A stretch of DNA of 64,000 nt from Actimicrobium antarcticum (GCF_039536745.1 NZ_BAAAZE010000008.1:682001-746000); one strand, 5' to 3'; counted from the first letter of the stretch, positions 1 to 9,694 are shown. The notes: generated from the letters alone by a model not told the origin. A program made the numbers and translations.

Positions 1-1250
1 GTCGCCAATTGCAGTCGCACGGTTTGCGCCGCCACCACTGCTTGTTGCGCCACCACCTGTTCCTCCAGCGAACTCCGTGCCACCAGCGCATCCGCGACTT
101 CCCGGAAGGCGGTCTGGATGGTTTTTTCGTAGTCGGCAACGGCGATGTCGGTGCGCACCTGCGCCACGGTCAGGTTACTGCGATTACGACCTGCATCGAA
201 GATCGGCAGCACCAGTTGTGGTGCAAACGACCAGCTGCCCGAGCCGGCGTCGAACAGGCCGGACAGGGCGTTGCTGCTGGTGCCGGCAGCGGCAGTCAGC
301 GAAATGCGCGGGAAGAACGCGGCGCGGGCGGCGCCAATATTGGCATTCGCGGATTTGAGCCGCTGTTCGGCAGCCCGGATATCCGGACGACGCATCAGCA
401 AGTCCGACGGCACGCCGGCGGCGATGGTGGTGATGATGTTTTCAGCCGACAGCAGTGGCGCGGCCGGCAGGTCGACCAGCGCGGTGCGGCCCACCAGCAG
501 CGTCAGCGCATTGGCTGATTGTGCGCGCTGGCGTTGCAGCGTCAGTTGGGCGACCCGTGCCGTTTGCACCAGCGTTTCGGACAAGCGCAAATCCAGCGCC
601 GACGAGGCGCCGACATCAAAGCGCTGTTGCGACAGCTCATAGGCTCTCTGGCGACCGGCGAGCGTCTGTTGCGCCAGAATCAGCTGCTCGGCAAAACCGC
701 GTTCGGCCAGATAGGCTTTCGCGACTTCGGCGACCAGGCTGATCTGGACCGACTGCTTTGCTTCCGCGGTGGCCAGATACTGCGCCAGTGCAGCGTCGTT
801 CAGGCTGCGGACCCGGCCAAAGAAATCCAGCTCGAATGACGCCAGGCTGAACCCGACCTGATAACTGCTGCCGATGGCCGGTTTGCCGGTCACTGACAGC
901 GCACCCGGTGTGCGGGCACGCGCGCCGCTGGCAGTGCCGTTCAGGTTCGGCAGCAAGTCTGCCGATTGCACGTTGTACAGTGCACGGGCTTCGTCGATAC
1001 GCAAGGCGGCAGTGCGCAGGTCGCGGTTGTTGGCCAGCGCTGCCGTGATCAATGCCTGCAGGCGCTGGTCCGGAAAGAATTCGCGCCAGCCAGTCTCGGC
1101 CGCGACCATCGTGCCGGCGGCGGTGTCCGCCGTGATGCCGACATACGCATCGGCAACCGGCGCATCAGGCCGCACATACAGCGGCGCCAGCGAGCAGCCG
1201 CTCAGCATGCCTGCCGCGAGCAGCAATAGCGTTCCCTGGAACTTGGTCAT
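1..1250 (-). CDS. RND efflux outer-membrane channel lipoprotein, OprM/NodT family (3' end outside window)
   Basis: This is the outer-membrane duct of a tripartite drug efflux pump. The reverse strand opens with ATG at 1250 and reads as a lipoprotein signal (LLLAAGMLSGCSLAP, lipobox Cys near residue 17), followed by the LQALITAALANNRDLRTAALRIDEARA helix region in pieces typical of the OprM/NodT N-terminus. The frame stays open to position 1, so the C-terminus lies outside. Its ATG overlaps the TGA of the RND gene (ATGA, 1247-1250), which indicates translational coupling and a three-gene operon. Family assignment is confident; the transported drugs cannot be read from sequence. Confidence 0.9.
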   Translation of the reverse strand, partial: MTKFQGTLLLLAAGMLSGCSLAPLYVRPDAPVADAYVGITADTAAGTMVAAETGWREFFPDQRLQALITAALANNRDLRTAALRIDEARALYNVQSADLLPNLNGTASGARARTPGALSVTGKPAIGSSYQVGFSLASFELDFFGRVRSLNDAALAQYLATAEAKQSVQISLVAEVAKAYLAERGFAEQLILAQQTLAGRQRAYELSQQRFDVGASSALDLRLSETLVQTARVAQLTLQRQRAQSANALTLLVGRTALVDLPAAPLLSAENIITTIAAGVPSDLLMRRPDIRAAEQRLKSANANIGAARAAFFPRISLTAAAGTSSNALSGLFDAGSGSWSFAPQLVLPIFDAGRNRSNLTVAQVRTDIAVADYEKTIQTAFREVADALVARSSLEEQVVAQQAVVAAQTVRLQLA

Positions 1251-4200
1251 TCTTGTTCTCCCTGCTTCTTTTTCATATTGGCTTTTGCCAATGCAAGTTG
1301 TCGTTCGCTGCCCTTGAAGAAGGTGCGGATCACGACGAAAAATACCGGTACCAGGAATACCGCCAGCACCGTCGCCGTAATCATTCCGCCCATCACGCCA
1401 GTACCGATTGCGCGTTGTCCGGCAGAGCCGGCTCCGCTGGCCAGCACCAGCGGCAATACGCCGAGGATGAACGCCAGCGAGGTCATGATGATCGGCCGGA
1501 AGCGCAGATGTACCGCTTCCAGTGTCGCTTCGACCAGCCCCATGCCCTGCGCCTGCAGGTCCTTGGCAAACTCGATGATCAGGATCGCGTTCTTGGCGGA
1601 CAGGCCGATGGTGGCGATCAGGCCGACCTTGAAATACACGTCGTTCGGCAAGCCGCGCAGGCTGGCGCCGAGCAAGGCACCCAAAATACCGAGCGGCACC
1701 ACCAGCAGGACTGCGACCGGAATCGTGGTGCTTTCGTACAAGGCTGCCAGCACCATGAAGACGATCAGCAGCGACAGTGCGAACAGCGCCGGCGCTTGCG
1801 AGCCGGAGGTTTTTTCTTCGAGTGACTGGCCGGTCCATTCGAAACCGAAACCGGTCGGCAATTTCCCGGCCAGGGTTTCCATTTCCTGCAACGCTTCGCC
1901 GGTGCTGCGACCCTTGGCCGCATCACCGGACAATTTCATCGCCGGATAGCCGTTGTATCGCACCAGTTGCACCGGACCCACGATCCAGTGGCTCGTCACA
2001 AACGACGACATCGGTACCATCGTGCCAGTGGCACTGCGTACATACAGCCTCAGCAAGTCTTCCGGTTGCAAGCGCTGCGGTGCATCGGCTTGCAGGATGA
2101 CCCGCTGCTGACGTCCCTGATTCGGGAAGTCATTGATGTAGGCAGAGCCGAGTGCGCTCGACAGTGTGGTGTTGATGTCAGCAAAACTGACGCCGAGTGC
2201 GTTGGCCTTGTCACGGTTGATATCGAGTTGCAATTGCGGCGCATCGTCCAGTCCTTCCGGACGCACACCGGCGAGTACCGGGCTCTTGCTGGCCATGCCG
2301 AGCAGCTGGTTACGCGCTGCGAGCAAGGCTTCATGGCCAAGTCCGGCGCGGTCCTGCAAGCGGAAGGTGAAGCCGGTGCCGTTACCCAGTTCCGGAATCG
2401 GTGGCGGCGTGACCGGGAACACGATGGCGTCGCGGATGCGCGAGAGCGCGCCGAAGGCCCGTCCGGCCAGCGCACTGGCAGATTGCGCGGCACTGCGTTC
2501 GCTCCAGTCTTTTAAAGGCACGAATACCAGGCCGGCATTTTGACCATTGCCTGAAAAGCTGAATCCGGCTACCGCTACCGTACGAGCAACTTCGGGCTGC
2601 TTCAGGTAAAAGTTCTCGACCTGTTCCAGTACCTGCATCGTGCGCGCGGTGCTGGCGCCGGCCGGCAACTGGACGTTGGTGACGATGTAACCCTGGTCTT
2701 CGGTCGGCAGGAACGAGGATGGCAGTCGCACATACATGAAACCCACCACCAGCAGGATCACGCCATACACCAGCATGTAGCGCAAGGTGCCGCCCAGCAT
2801 TTTGCCGATGAAGCTTTGATACCCGGTAGCCGTGCGCGCGAAGCCACGATTGAACCAGCCAAAAAAGCCCTTCTTTTCGACATGGTGGCCCGCTTCGACC
2901 GGTTTCAGGATGGTCGCGCACAGCGCCGGCGTCAGGGTCAGGGCCAGCAAGGCCGAGAACGCCATCGATGACACCATCGACAGCGAGAACTGCCGGTAGA
3001 TCGCACCGACCGCGCCACCGAACAGGGCCATCGGCAGGAATACCGCAATCAAGACCAGCGTGATGCCGATGATGGCACCGGTGATCTGGCCCATCGCCTT
3101 GCGGGTCGCATCACGCGGTGACAAACCTTCTTCACTCATGATGCGTTCGACGTTTTCGACTACCACGATGGCATCATCGACCAGGATACCAATGGCCAGC
3201 ACCATGCCGAACATGGTCAGCACATTGATCGAAAAGCCGAACAGCGACATCACGCCGAACGTCCCCATCAGGGCGACCGGCACGACGATGGTCGGGATCA
3301 GCGTGTAGCGGAAATTCTGCAGGAACAGGTACATCACCAGGAACACCAGGACAATCGCTTCGAGCAAGGTCTTGACCACTTCTTCGATCGAGATTTCGAC
3401 GAACTTCGAGGTGTCGTAAGGGATGTCGTATTTCACGCCAGCCGGGAAGAATTTCGACAATTCTTCCATCTTTGCGCGCACGGCCTTGGCGGTGCCGAGT
3501 GCATTGCCGGTCGGCGACAACTGCACCGCCACGGCGGCGGTCGGTTTGCCGTTCAGGCGTGCCGAGGTACCGTAACTCTGGCCACCAATTTCAAGACGGG
3601 CGACATCGGCCAGACGCACGACCGAGCCGTCCGGGTTGGCGCGCAGGACCACCTTGCCGAACTCTTCCGGTGTCGACAACTGGCCGGTGACGATGACGGG
3701 GGCCGAATATTGCTGTGAGCCGGGGCTAGGCAGTTCGCCCAGCGTACCGGATGAGACCTGCGCATTCTGGGCCCGCACTGCCGTGGTGATGTCGGCCACG
3801 GTCAGTTTGTAGCCGATCAGCTTGGCCGGGTCGATCCAGATCCGCATGGCACGTTCGGTACCAAACAACTGTGCCTGGCCAACGCCCGGCACCCGCTTCA
3901 ATTCATTGAGGACATTGCGCGACAGGTAGTCGCCGAGCGCGACCGGATCGAGTTTGCCGTCGGTCGACGACAGCGTGGTGAAGAGCAGGATGTTGCTGCG
4001 TGCCTTGGCAACCTGCACGCCTTGCTGCGTGACCGCCTGCGGCAGGCGCGCCTCGACCCGCTTCAGGCGGTTCTGGACATCGACCGCTGCCAGATCGGGA
4101 TTGGTGCCCGGTTCGAAGGTGACGGTGATCGCAACCTGGCCATTGGCCTGGCTTTGCGATTCGATGTACTTCAGGCCATCGGCACCGTTCATTTCCTGTT

Positions 4201-4396
4201 CGATCAGACTCGTGACGCTGTCATCGAGAATCTGTGCCGAGGCACCCGGGTAGGTTGCGGAAATGACGATGGACGGCGGTGCAATGGTTGGGTATTGCGA
4301 GACTGGCAGACGCGTAATGGATAACGCACCAGCAAGCAGGATGAAGAGCGCGAGCATCCACGCGAAGACCGGTCGGTCAATGAAGAATTTTGCCAT
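1247..4396 (-). CDS. RND multidrug efflux inner-membrane transporter, HAE1/AcrB-MexB family
   Basis: Proton-driven inner-membrane pump that exports hydrophobic drugs through the adaptor and OprM-like channel encoded beside it. The 1049-residue product has the usual AcrB length. It begins MAKFFIDRPVFAWMLAL, carries the paired Asp of the proton relay in TM4 (GILVDDAIVVVENV, around residue 405) and the Lys of TM10 (GLSAKNAILIIEFAKD, around 940). The start at 4396 is chosen because AAGGAG lies just upstream; an in-frame extension to 4492 lacks family resemblance. It sits 10 bp after the adaptor gene and overlaps the channel gene by 4 bp. AcrB/MexB-like naming is safe, the exact orthologue is not. 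Confidence 0.96.
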   Translation of the reverse strand: MAKFFIDRPVFAWMLALFILLAGALSITRLPVSQYPTIAPPSIVISATYPGASAQILDDSVTSLIEQEMNGADGLKYIESQSQANGQVAITVTFEPGTNPDLAAVDVQNRLKRVEARLPQAVTQQGVQVAKARSNILLFTTLSSTDGKLDPVALGDYLSRNVLNELKRVPGVGQAQLFGTERAMRIWIDPAKLIGYKLTVADITTAVRAQNAQVSSGTLGELPSPGSQQYSAPVIVTGQLSTPEEFGKVVLRANPDGSVVRLADVARLEIGGQSYGTSARLNGKPTAAVAVQLSPTGNALGTAKAVRAKMEELSKFFPAGVKYDIPYDTSKFVEISIEEVVKTLLEAIVLVFLVMYLFLQNFRYTLIPTIVVPVALMGTFGVMSLFGFSINVLTMFGMVLAIGILVDDAIVVVENVERIMSEEGLSPRDATRKAMGQITGAIIGITLVLIAVFLPMALFGGAVGAIYRQFSLSMVSSMAFSALLALTLTPALCATILKPVEAGHHVEKKGFFGWFNRGFARTATGYQSFIGKMLGGTLRYMLVYGVILLVVGFMYVRLPSSFLPTEDQGYIVTNVQLPAGASTARTMQVLEQVENFYLKQPEVARTVAVAGFSFSGNGQNAGLVFVPLKDWSERSAAQSASALAGRAFGALSRIRDAIVFPVTPPPIPELGNGTGFTFRLQDRAGLGHEALLAARNQLLGMASKSPVLAGVRPEGLDDAPQLQLDINRDKANALGVSFADINTTLSSALGSAYINDFPNQGRQQRVILQADAPQRLQPEDLLRLYVRSATGTMVPMSSFVTSHWIVGPVQLVRYNGYPAMKLSGDAAKGRSTGEALQEMETLAGKLPTGFGFEWTGQSLEEKTSGSQAPALFALSLLIVFMVLAALYESTTIPVAVLLVVPLGILGALLGASLRGLPNDVYFKVGLIATIGLSAKNAILIIEFAKDLQAQGMGLVEATLEAVHLRFRPIIMTSLAFILGVLPLVLASGAGSAGQRAIGTGVMGGMITATVLAVFLVPVFFVVIRTFFKGSERQLALAKANMKKKQGEQE

Positions 4397-4406
4397 GCCG
4401 GACTCC

Positions 4407-5627
4407 TTATTTCGCTGCCGGCGTTGCAGCTGCCGGGGTTGCGGGGGTAGCAGCAGGGAGCGCAGCGGAACCCACCGGACCAGGCCACGCAACTGCTTTC
4501 ACGGCCGTGCCCGGCTTGGCTTTCTGGAAGCCTTCGACGATCACCTTGTCGCCTGCCTTCAGGCCTTCACTGACGATCCACAGATTGCCCTGGGCAGTAT
4601 CCGCACGTACCGGACGCACCGCGACTTTGCCATCCGCACCGACCAGCATGACCGATGCGCCTTGGGCGCCGCGTTGCACGGCCTGTTGTGGCACCGTAAT
4701 GGCCTGCTCATTGACCGCCTGGGCCAGTTTTGCCCGGACATACATGCCTGGCAACAGCAACCGGTCGGGATTCGGGAACTCGGCGCGCAACGTGACCGCG
4801 CCCGAGCTTTCATCCACGCTCAGGTCCGAGAACAGCAATTTGCCCGATTGCGGATAGTCCTTGCCGTCTTCGGTCAGCAGCGTGACTTTGGCCAGGCCCT
4901 TGCCGGCGCTTTGCAAGCGTCCGCTCGCCATGGCGCGCTGCAGCGCCAGCACTTCGGTGCTGGACTGGGTCATGTTGACGTAGACCGTATCGACTTGCTG
5001 GATGGTGGCCAGCGGCGTGGCTTCGCCCATGCCGACCAGCGCACCTTCGGTGACTTGCGCGCGGCCGATGCGACCGGAAATCGGTGCGGTCACTGTCGCA
5101 TAGCCCAGGCTCAGGCCGGCATTCTGGCGCGCTGCCTTGCTGGAGGCAAGGTCGGCGCTGGCCTGCTTTTGCGCCGTGGCGGCGTCGTCGAATTCCTGTT
5201 TGCTGATCGCATTGGTCTTGATCAGCGGTTCGTAGCGTTGCACTTTCAAACTGGCTTGCGCGAGATTGGCTTCCGCCTTGGCGACCGCTGCCTGGGCGCT
5301 GTCATAAGTTGCCTTGAATGGCGCTGAATCTATGCGGAACAGCACGTCGCCGGCCTTGACTTCACTACCTTCGCGGAACACGCGCTTGAGCACGATGCCG
5401 GCGACACGTGCCCTGACCTGGGCGACCCGGCTAGCCTCGACACGCCCCGGTAATTCGGTGCTCAACGCGAGGCGGGCTGGCGTCACGGTAACAATGGCGA
5501 CTTCGGGCGGCGGCATTGCGCCAGCGGGTGGACCTGACGGGGCTTTTTCTCCGCAGGCGGCGAGGGTGGCGAGCAGCAGCAGCGGGGCGACTAAGCGCAG
5601 CGTTGAATCGGGACGGGATAGTTGCAT
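4407..5627 (-). CDS. RND efflux periplasmic adaptor (membrane fusion protein) lipoprotein, AcrA/MexA family
   Basis: Periplasmic adaptor bridging the RND pump and the outer-membrane channel. The 406-residue product has a lipoprotein signal (LLLLATLAACGEK), the first lipoyl half (ARVAGIVLKRVFREGSEVKAG), a coiled-coil hairpin around residues 100-170, the second lipoyl half (TVTAPISGRIGRA) and a beta-barrel/MP C-terminus ending in an Ala-Pro-Thr-rich tail. Start 5627 puts the signal peptide at the N-terminus; in-frame ATGs at 5657 and 5705 are alternatives without better ribosome sites. First gene of the operon, divergent from the TetR gene at 5876. Confidence 0.94.
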   Translation of the reverse strand: MQLSRPDSTLRLVAPLLLLATLAACGEKAPSGPPAGAMPPPEVAIVTVTPARLALSTELPGRVEASRVAQVRARVAGIVLKRVFREGSEVKAGDVLFRIDSAPFKATYDSAQAAVAKAEANLAQASLKVQRYEPLIKTNAISKQEFDDAATAQKQASADLASSKAARQNAGLSLGYATVTAPISGRIGRAQVTEGALVGMGEATPLATIQQVDTVYVNMTQSSTEVLALQRAMASGRLQSAGKGLAKVTLLTEDGKDYPQSGKLLFSDLSVDESSGAVTLRAEFPNPDRLLLPGMYVRAKLAQAVNEQAITVPQQAVQRGAQGASVMLVGADGKVAVRPVRADTAQGNLWIVSEGLKAGDKVIVEGFQKAKPGTAVKAVAWPGPVGSAALPAATPATPAAATPAAK

Positions 5628-5783
5628 TGGAATTCTCGCAATGAAATGGAGGTGCATTGGAATACGTGATCGGAGCGGAAGATGCGACTGCAAGATACAC
5701 TGCAATAAAGTTACTGTTTATGCATGACCGGCTGGTGATTAACAATCGATGCAAACCGGAGCGCACAAACGACCGGTGGTATT

Positions 5784-5809
5784 ATATATACATTCAGAGA
5801 TGTATGTAT
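5784..5809. promoter_or_regulatory. Palindromic operator candidate for the AcrR-type repressor
   Basis: Two 10-bp arms (ATATATACAT and ATGTATGTAT) form an inverted repeat with one mismatch around a 6-bp spacer, inside the 248-bp gap between the pump operon and its divergent TetR gene. The arms resemble the known acrAB operator of enterobacteria (TACATACAT...ATGTATGTA). One site could therefore control both directions. Binding by the neighbouring regulator is inferred. Confidence 0.75.
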
Positions 5810-5875
5810 CGTGCGTCCAACCTGCCCGAGACGGCATGGTGAATCACTACTTTTGCAGGCACCCGTTCCCAACTT

Positions 5876-6520
5876 ATGTCCAGATCAACCAAAGAAGAAG
5901 CGTTAGAAACCCGCAGCCGCATTCTCGATGCCGCGGAAAATATTTTTCATGCGAATGGCGTGACGCGCACCTCGCTGGCCGACGTCGCGCTCGCAGCCAA
6001 CGTCACTCGCGGCGCGATTTACTGGCATTTCAAGAACAAGGGCGATCTGTTCAATGCGATGTGCGAGCGGGTACACCTGCCCATGGAGGCCATGATTCGG
6101 AAAACCGCCGACCATTCCGAACGGGACCCGCTGAAGCTTTTGCGGGCCGCATTTTTGTTCGCGATCCGCGAGATCGTGCACAACCCGCATGCCCGCAAAG
6201 TGTTCGAAGTGATCTTCCATAAGTGCGAACTGGTCGATGTCGACGACCCGATCTGGACGCGGCAGCATGAATGCTTTATCGGCGGAATGGACAATATCGA
6301 ACGCTTGCTCAGGGAAGCGTGTGCCATGGGCCAGTTACCGGCTGATCTGGATACGCATCTTGGCGCGGTCAGCCTGCATGCGATGGTTGACGGTCTGATC
6401 AATAACTGGTTGTTTTCGCCGCAGAGTTTCGATCTGGGCGGTCAGGTCGAGCGCTTTCTGGATGCGGGTCTGGACATGATGCGCAATGCAGCATCGCTCA
6501 GACTTCCGCAGGCCGCCTGA
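5876..6520 (+). CDS. TetR/AcrR-family repressor of the RND efflux operon
   Basis: One-component transcription regulator of 214 residues. The N-terminal helix-turn-helix reads ILDAAENIFHANGVTRTSL...ANVTRGAIYWHFKNKGDLF (residues 16-60), the AcrR/TtgR/MexZ type, followed by an all-helical ligand-binding domain (AcrR C-terminal type). It is divergent from the adaptor gene, and a palindrome at 5784-5809 lies between them, so repression of the pump and of itself, relieved by drugs, is the likely role. This follows from family precedent; the ligand is unknown. Confidence 0.93.
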   Translation: MSRSTKEEALETRSRILDAAENIFHANGVTRTSLADVALAANVTRGAIYWHFKNKGDLFNAMCERVHLPMEAMIRKTADHSERDPLKLLRAAFLFAIREIVHNPHARKVFEVIFHKCELVDVDDPIWTRQHECFIGGMDNIERLLREACAMGQLPADLDTHLGAVSLHAMVDGLINNWLFSPQSFDLGGQVERFLDAGLDMMRNAASLRLPQAA

Positions 6521-6547
6521 GCCGGTTTGCCAAAGGTCGTGATAGGG

Positions 6548-7855
6548 TCAATTCTGCAGCAAGCCGTTGACCTTGGCGACGTCGTCTTCGGTCAGCGTGC
6601 CCGCTGCCGATTTCAAACGCAAGCCGGCCATCAGCGTGTCATAGCGCGCTTTGGCCAGTAGCTGTCGGGTCGAAAACAGCTGTTGCTGCGCATTGAGGAC
6701 ATCGATATTGATGCGCACGCCGACCTGATAGCCGAGCCGGTTCGATTCCACCGCGGACTGACTGGAAATTTCTGCCGCTTCATAGGCGCGCACTTGCGCC
6801 AGCCCGCTATTGACTCCGAGGTAGAACTGGCGTGCTGCCTGGGCCGCGCTGCGGCGGGCAATATCCAGATCCGAGCGCGCCTTGTCTTCCAGTGAAATCG
6901 CTTCGCGTACCTTGCTGGTGATTGCAAAGCCGGCATATAGCGGGATCTGCCATTGCACACCGACGGAATTGGAGGTGCCGGTGCCGCCTGGGGTATTGAA
7001 GCTGGGACTACTCTGGTTGCTGTAGCCGTGGCTGGCCACCAGATCGACGGTCGGCAAATGGCCGGCGCGATTGCGGCCGATCTCGCGACGGGCGATGTCG
7101 AGTGCCAGTTGCTGGCTGATCACGCTGTAATTCTGCTGTTCGGCACTGCTGACCCAGGGCTCGATCTGGACCGGTGCCGGCGCACTGAGCTTCAGACCCG
7201 GGCGCAACGTCGCCAGCACGCCAGGTGGCTTGCCGATGATTTGCTGCAGCGCTGCGGTCTTCACATCGAGATCATTTTGCGCAGCGATCTGCTGGGCGAT
7301 GGCCAGGTCGAAACGGGCCTGGGCTTCATTGGTGTCGGTGATGGTGGCTGTGCCGACTTCAAAGTTGCGTTTTGCCGAGGCCAGTTGCTCGGTGATGGCG
7401 TTTTCCTGTGCTTTCAGGAAGGCCAGCACATCCTGTGCGGCCAGGACATCGAAGTAGGCCTGGGCGACGCGGGTGATCAGGTCTTGCCTGGCTTGCGCAT
7501 ATATCGCTTCGCTGACCGCCACCGACAGTTTGCCTTGCTGATAGGTTTCCCAGTTGGCCATCCGGAACAGCGGTTGCGTCAGTGTCAGCGCATAGTTGTT
7601 GACGTTGTAATCGGCTTTGCGTCCTGCGGTTTCTGCATTGATCTGGCTGTAGCTGCCGCCGAGCCCGATTTGCGGCAGTAATCCTGCACGCCCTTGCACG
7701 CTGCGCTCCTGCCCGGCCATCAGGGCCGAGCGGGCACTGGCAATCACCGCATCGTTGCTGACTGCGTCGCGATACACCTGAACCAGGTCGGCGGCCTGCG
7801 CAGAGACTGACAGGAAGACGCCTGCAAGCAGCGGGGCGATGACAAAATTACGCAT
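6548..7855 (-). CDS. tolC: TolC-family outer-membrane channel, type I secretion
   Basis: Trimeric outer-membrane/periplasmic channel used in type I secretion and efflux. The 435-residue protein has a cleavable signal peptide (APLLAGVFLSVSAQAADL) and two outer-membrane efflux repeats. Family motifs include DLVQVYRDAVSNDA near the N-terminus, GLGGSYSQ, and LNAQQQLFSTRQLLAKARYD near the end. Unlike the OprM gene at the left edge it has no lipobox. It lies downstream of, and antiparallel to, the TetR gene, and is probably transcribed with or after the rhodanese/PIMT genes, an order seen in related betaproteobacteria. Confidence 0.93.
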   Translation of the reverse strand: MRNFVIAPLLAGVFLSVSAQAADLVQVYRDAVSNDAVIASARSALMAGQERSVQGRAGLLPQIGLGGSYSQINAETAGRKADYNVNNYALTLTQPLFRMANWETYQQGKLSVAVSEAIYAQARQDLITRVAQAYFDVLAAQDVLAFLKAQENAITEQLASAKRNFEVGTATITDTNEAQARFDLAIAQQIAAQNDLDVKTAALQQIIGKPPGVLATLRPGLKLSAPAPVQIEPWVSSAEQQNYSVISQQLALDIARREIGRNRAGHLPTVDLVASHGYSNQSSPSFNTPGGTGTSNSVGVQWQIPLYAGFAITSKVREAISLEDKARSDLDIARRSAAQAARQFYLGVNSGLAQVRAYEAAEISSQSAVESNRLGYQVGVRINIDVLNAQQQLFSTRQLLAKARYDTLMAGLRLKSAAGTLTEDDVAKVNGLLQN

Positions 7856-7921
7856 AAATTCTCCGGTGGAATCGGGTCGTGGTTGGCTGGGTGCCGCTGC
7901 TGGTTTGCTGGCTTGGTACGA

Positions 7922-7947
7922 TGGCTAAAGACGGTGGCTAAAGACGG
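7922..7947. repeat. Two tandem 13-bp repeats (TGGCTAAAGACGG) between tolC and rhodanese genes
   Basis: The 13-mer TGGCTAAAGACGG occurs twice back to back, followed by a further TGG. It lies in the 109-bp gap between the rhodanese stop and the tolC start, where the tolC leader should be. No function is evident; replication slippage is the simplest origin. Confidence 0.7.
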
Positions 7948-7964
7948 TGGCCAACTGCAGCCGC

Positions 7965-8288
7965 TCAATACGTCGGAACCGTCGGATCGACCTGCTGTGA
8001 CCAGGCGTGAATGCCGCCGGTCAGGTTGGTGACGTCGGTGAATCCCTGCTGTTCCAGGAAGTTTGCCACCTGCATGCTGCGCGCCCCGTGATGGCAAATA
8101 CAGACGATGGGAGCATCCTCGTCCAGTTCCGCCAGTCGCGCCGGGATAGTACGCATGGGTATCGTGACCGCCGACTCCAGATGGCAGGTGTCAAATTCCC
8201 AGGGCTCGCGTACATCCAGCAAAAAGGGGCTGACACGCGTCGCATCCTGAATCCATGCGTGCAGTTCGGGCGCAGTGAGATGTTGCAT
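7965..8288 (-). CDS. Single-domain rhodanese-like sulfurtransferase
   Basis: Small cytoplasmic rhodanese of 107 residues. The active-site loop CHHGARS around residue 65 supplies the catalytic Cys (C-x-x-G-x-R), and LDVREPWEFDTCHL (residues 24-37) is the conserved N-terminal rhodanese motif. GlpE-like proteins of this size move sulfane sulfur from thiosulfate or persulfides to acceptors. It is 8 bp downstream of the PIMT-like gene and so likely co-transcribed with it and tolC. Substrate unknown. Confidence 0.9.
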   Translation of the reverse strand: MQHLTAPELHAWIQDATRVSPFLLDVREPWEFDTCHLESAVTIPMRTIPARLAELDEDAPIVCICHHGARSMQVANFLEQQGFTDVTNLTGGIHAWSQQVDPTVPTY

Positions 8289-8296
8289 CGACAGCC

Positions 8297-8950
8297 TCAG
8301 AAAGTGAATTGTGACGGCGTGAGCGCGTTACGCAGCGGCGTGATGACGGTTTCGAACAGGTTCACCGTGCTGTAGCCGATGTCCGAAACGCGGGTAATGA
8401 CCTGGGCTGTCATGGCCGGCGCCACGCCAATTACACACAGGATCCGGCCACCAACCTTGACCTGCGCCAGGAAATCATCCGGCAAGACCGGCAATGCACC
8501 CGAAATCACGATCACGTCATACGGTGCGGCGCTACTCCAGCCGCGTGCGCCGTCGCCAGGAACGACATCGACGTTGTCGATGCCATAGTCGCGCAGATTG
8601 CGCTGTGCCATTGCCTGCAGTTCGGGTTCGATCTCGACGGTCGTCACATGTCGCGCGCGATACGCCAGCAGGGCGGCCATGTAACCAGACCCGGTACCGA
8701 TCTCCAGCACATGTTCATGCTTTTTGGGAGCGGCTTCCTGCAGGATGCGCGCCTCGAACTTCGGCATCAGCATGTTCTGTCCACACGGCAGCGGAATCTC
8801 GGTATCGACAAACGCCAGTGCGGTGTAGGCGGCTGGAACAAACACCTCCCGCTTGACTATCATCAGCAAATCAAGGACGTCCTGGTCCAGTACATCCCAA
8901 GTGCGAATTTGCTGTTCGATCATGTTGAAGCGGGCTTGTTCGATATTCAT
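8297..8950 (-). CDS. Protein-L-isoaspartate O-methyltransferase family protein
   Basis: SAM-dependent methyltransferase of 217 residues. The SAM-binding motif I is VLEIGTGSGYMAALL, with VTTVEIEPEL (motif post-I) and DVIVISGALP downstream, as in PIMT enzymes that repair isoaspartyl residues. Start 8950 (MNIEQARFNMIEQQIRTWDV) matches the family N-terminus; an upstream in-frame start at 9013 is poorly supported. The gene precedes rhodanese and tolC on the same strand. A role as a divergent PIMT paralogue rather than the canonical repair enzyme is possible. Confidence 0.88.
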   Translation of the reverse strand: MNIEQARFNMIEQQIRTWDVLDQDVLDLLMIVKREVFVPAAYTALAFVDTEIPLPCGQNMLMPKFEARILQEAAPKKHEHVLEIGTGSGYMAALLAYRARHVTTVEIEPELQAMAQRNLRDYGIDNVDVVPGDGARGWSSAAPYDVIVISGALPVLPDDFLAQVKVGGRILCVIGVAPAMTAQVITRVSDIGYSTVNLFETVITPLRNALTPSQFTF

Positions 8951-9017
8951 GTCAGGGTTTTCAATGCGTGAGGTGAAGGGAGATGAGTGGAAGCAATCTG
9001 CAACGTGCGACATTCTA

Positions 9018-9671
9018 TCAAACCGGCCTGGCTGGCTGGCTCAGCAAGCCATGCAACAAGACATCCATGAACCCATGCAGATACGCTTGCGGCGATAACG
9101 TCTGTATCGCACAGGGGCCGCCGAAGGAATGCTTCCACATGATCAGCATCATGACCGGCGCGACGATGACACTGGTAGTCTGTATCGGGTCGCGCACGCT
9201 GAACTCGCCGCTGTCGATGCCGCGCCCGATCACCCTGGCAATCATGGCATTGCCTCGTTGAATGACTTCCTCATGATAGAACGCGGCGAGGTCAGGAAAA
9301 TTGCCGGCTTCGGCCATGATCAATTTAGTGATCCCGGACAACCGCGTTTCGCCGATGCGTGCCCACCAGCCGAGCACGATGTCGCGCAGCAGCGCCGCGC
9401 TGGTGCCGGCATAGTCATTGACGATCAGTTCGGCTTCGCCGAGCAACGGGATTATGTTCTCGCGGACCACCGCCTTGAATAAATCTTCCTTGCTGCTGTA
9501 ATACAGATACAGCGTTCCCTTTGATACCCCTGCCTGCTTCGCCACATCGTCCAGCCGGGTCGCAGCGAAGCCGCGTTCGACGAACAAATCGAGCGCGGCA
9601 TCAAGCAATTCCTGAGGCCGGGCTTCCTTGCGGCGGGCCCAGCGGGGCGTGTTTTTGAGGGGGCAGAGCAT
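9018..9671 (-). CDS. TetR-family transcriptional regulator
   Basis: 217-residue one-component regulator. The helix-turn-helix (ELLDAALDLFVERGFAATRLDDVAKQAGVSKGTLYLYYSSKEDLF) spans about residues 20-65, followed by a TetR C-terminal domain. It lies 67 bp upstream of the PIMT-like gene on the same strand and is divergent from slyX. A palindrome at 9695-9712 just ahead of its start is a likely autoregulatory operator. Targets beyond itself are unknown; the downstream PIMT-rhodanese-tolC genes are the nearest candidates. Confidence 0.9.
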   Translation of the reverse strand: MLCPLKNTPRWARRKEARPQELLDAALDLFVERGFAATRLDDVAKQAGVSKGTLYLYYSSKEDLFKAVVRENIIPLLGEAELIVNDYAGTSAALLRDIVLGWWARIGETRLSGITKLIMAEAGNFPDLAAFYHEEVIQRGNAMIARVIGRGIDSGEFSVRDPIQTTSVIVAPVMMLIMWKHSFGGPCAIQTLSPQAYLHGFMDVLLHGLLSQPARPV

Positions 9672-9694
9672 AGTGAATGATGGAATTATTTAAC

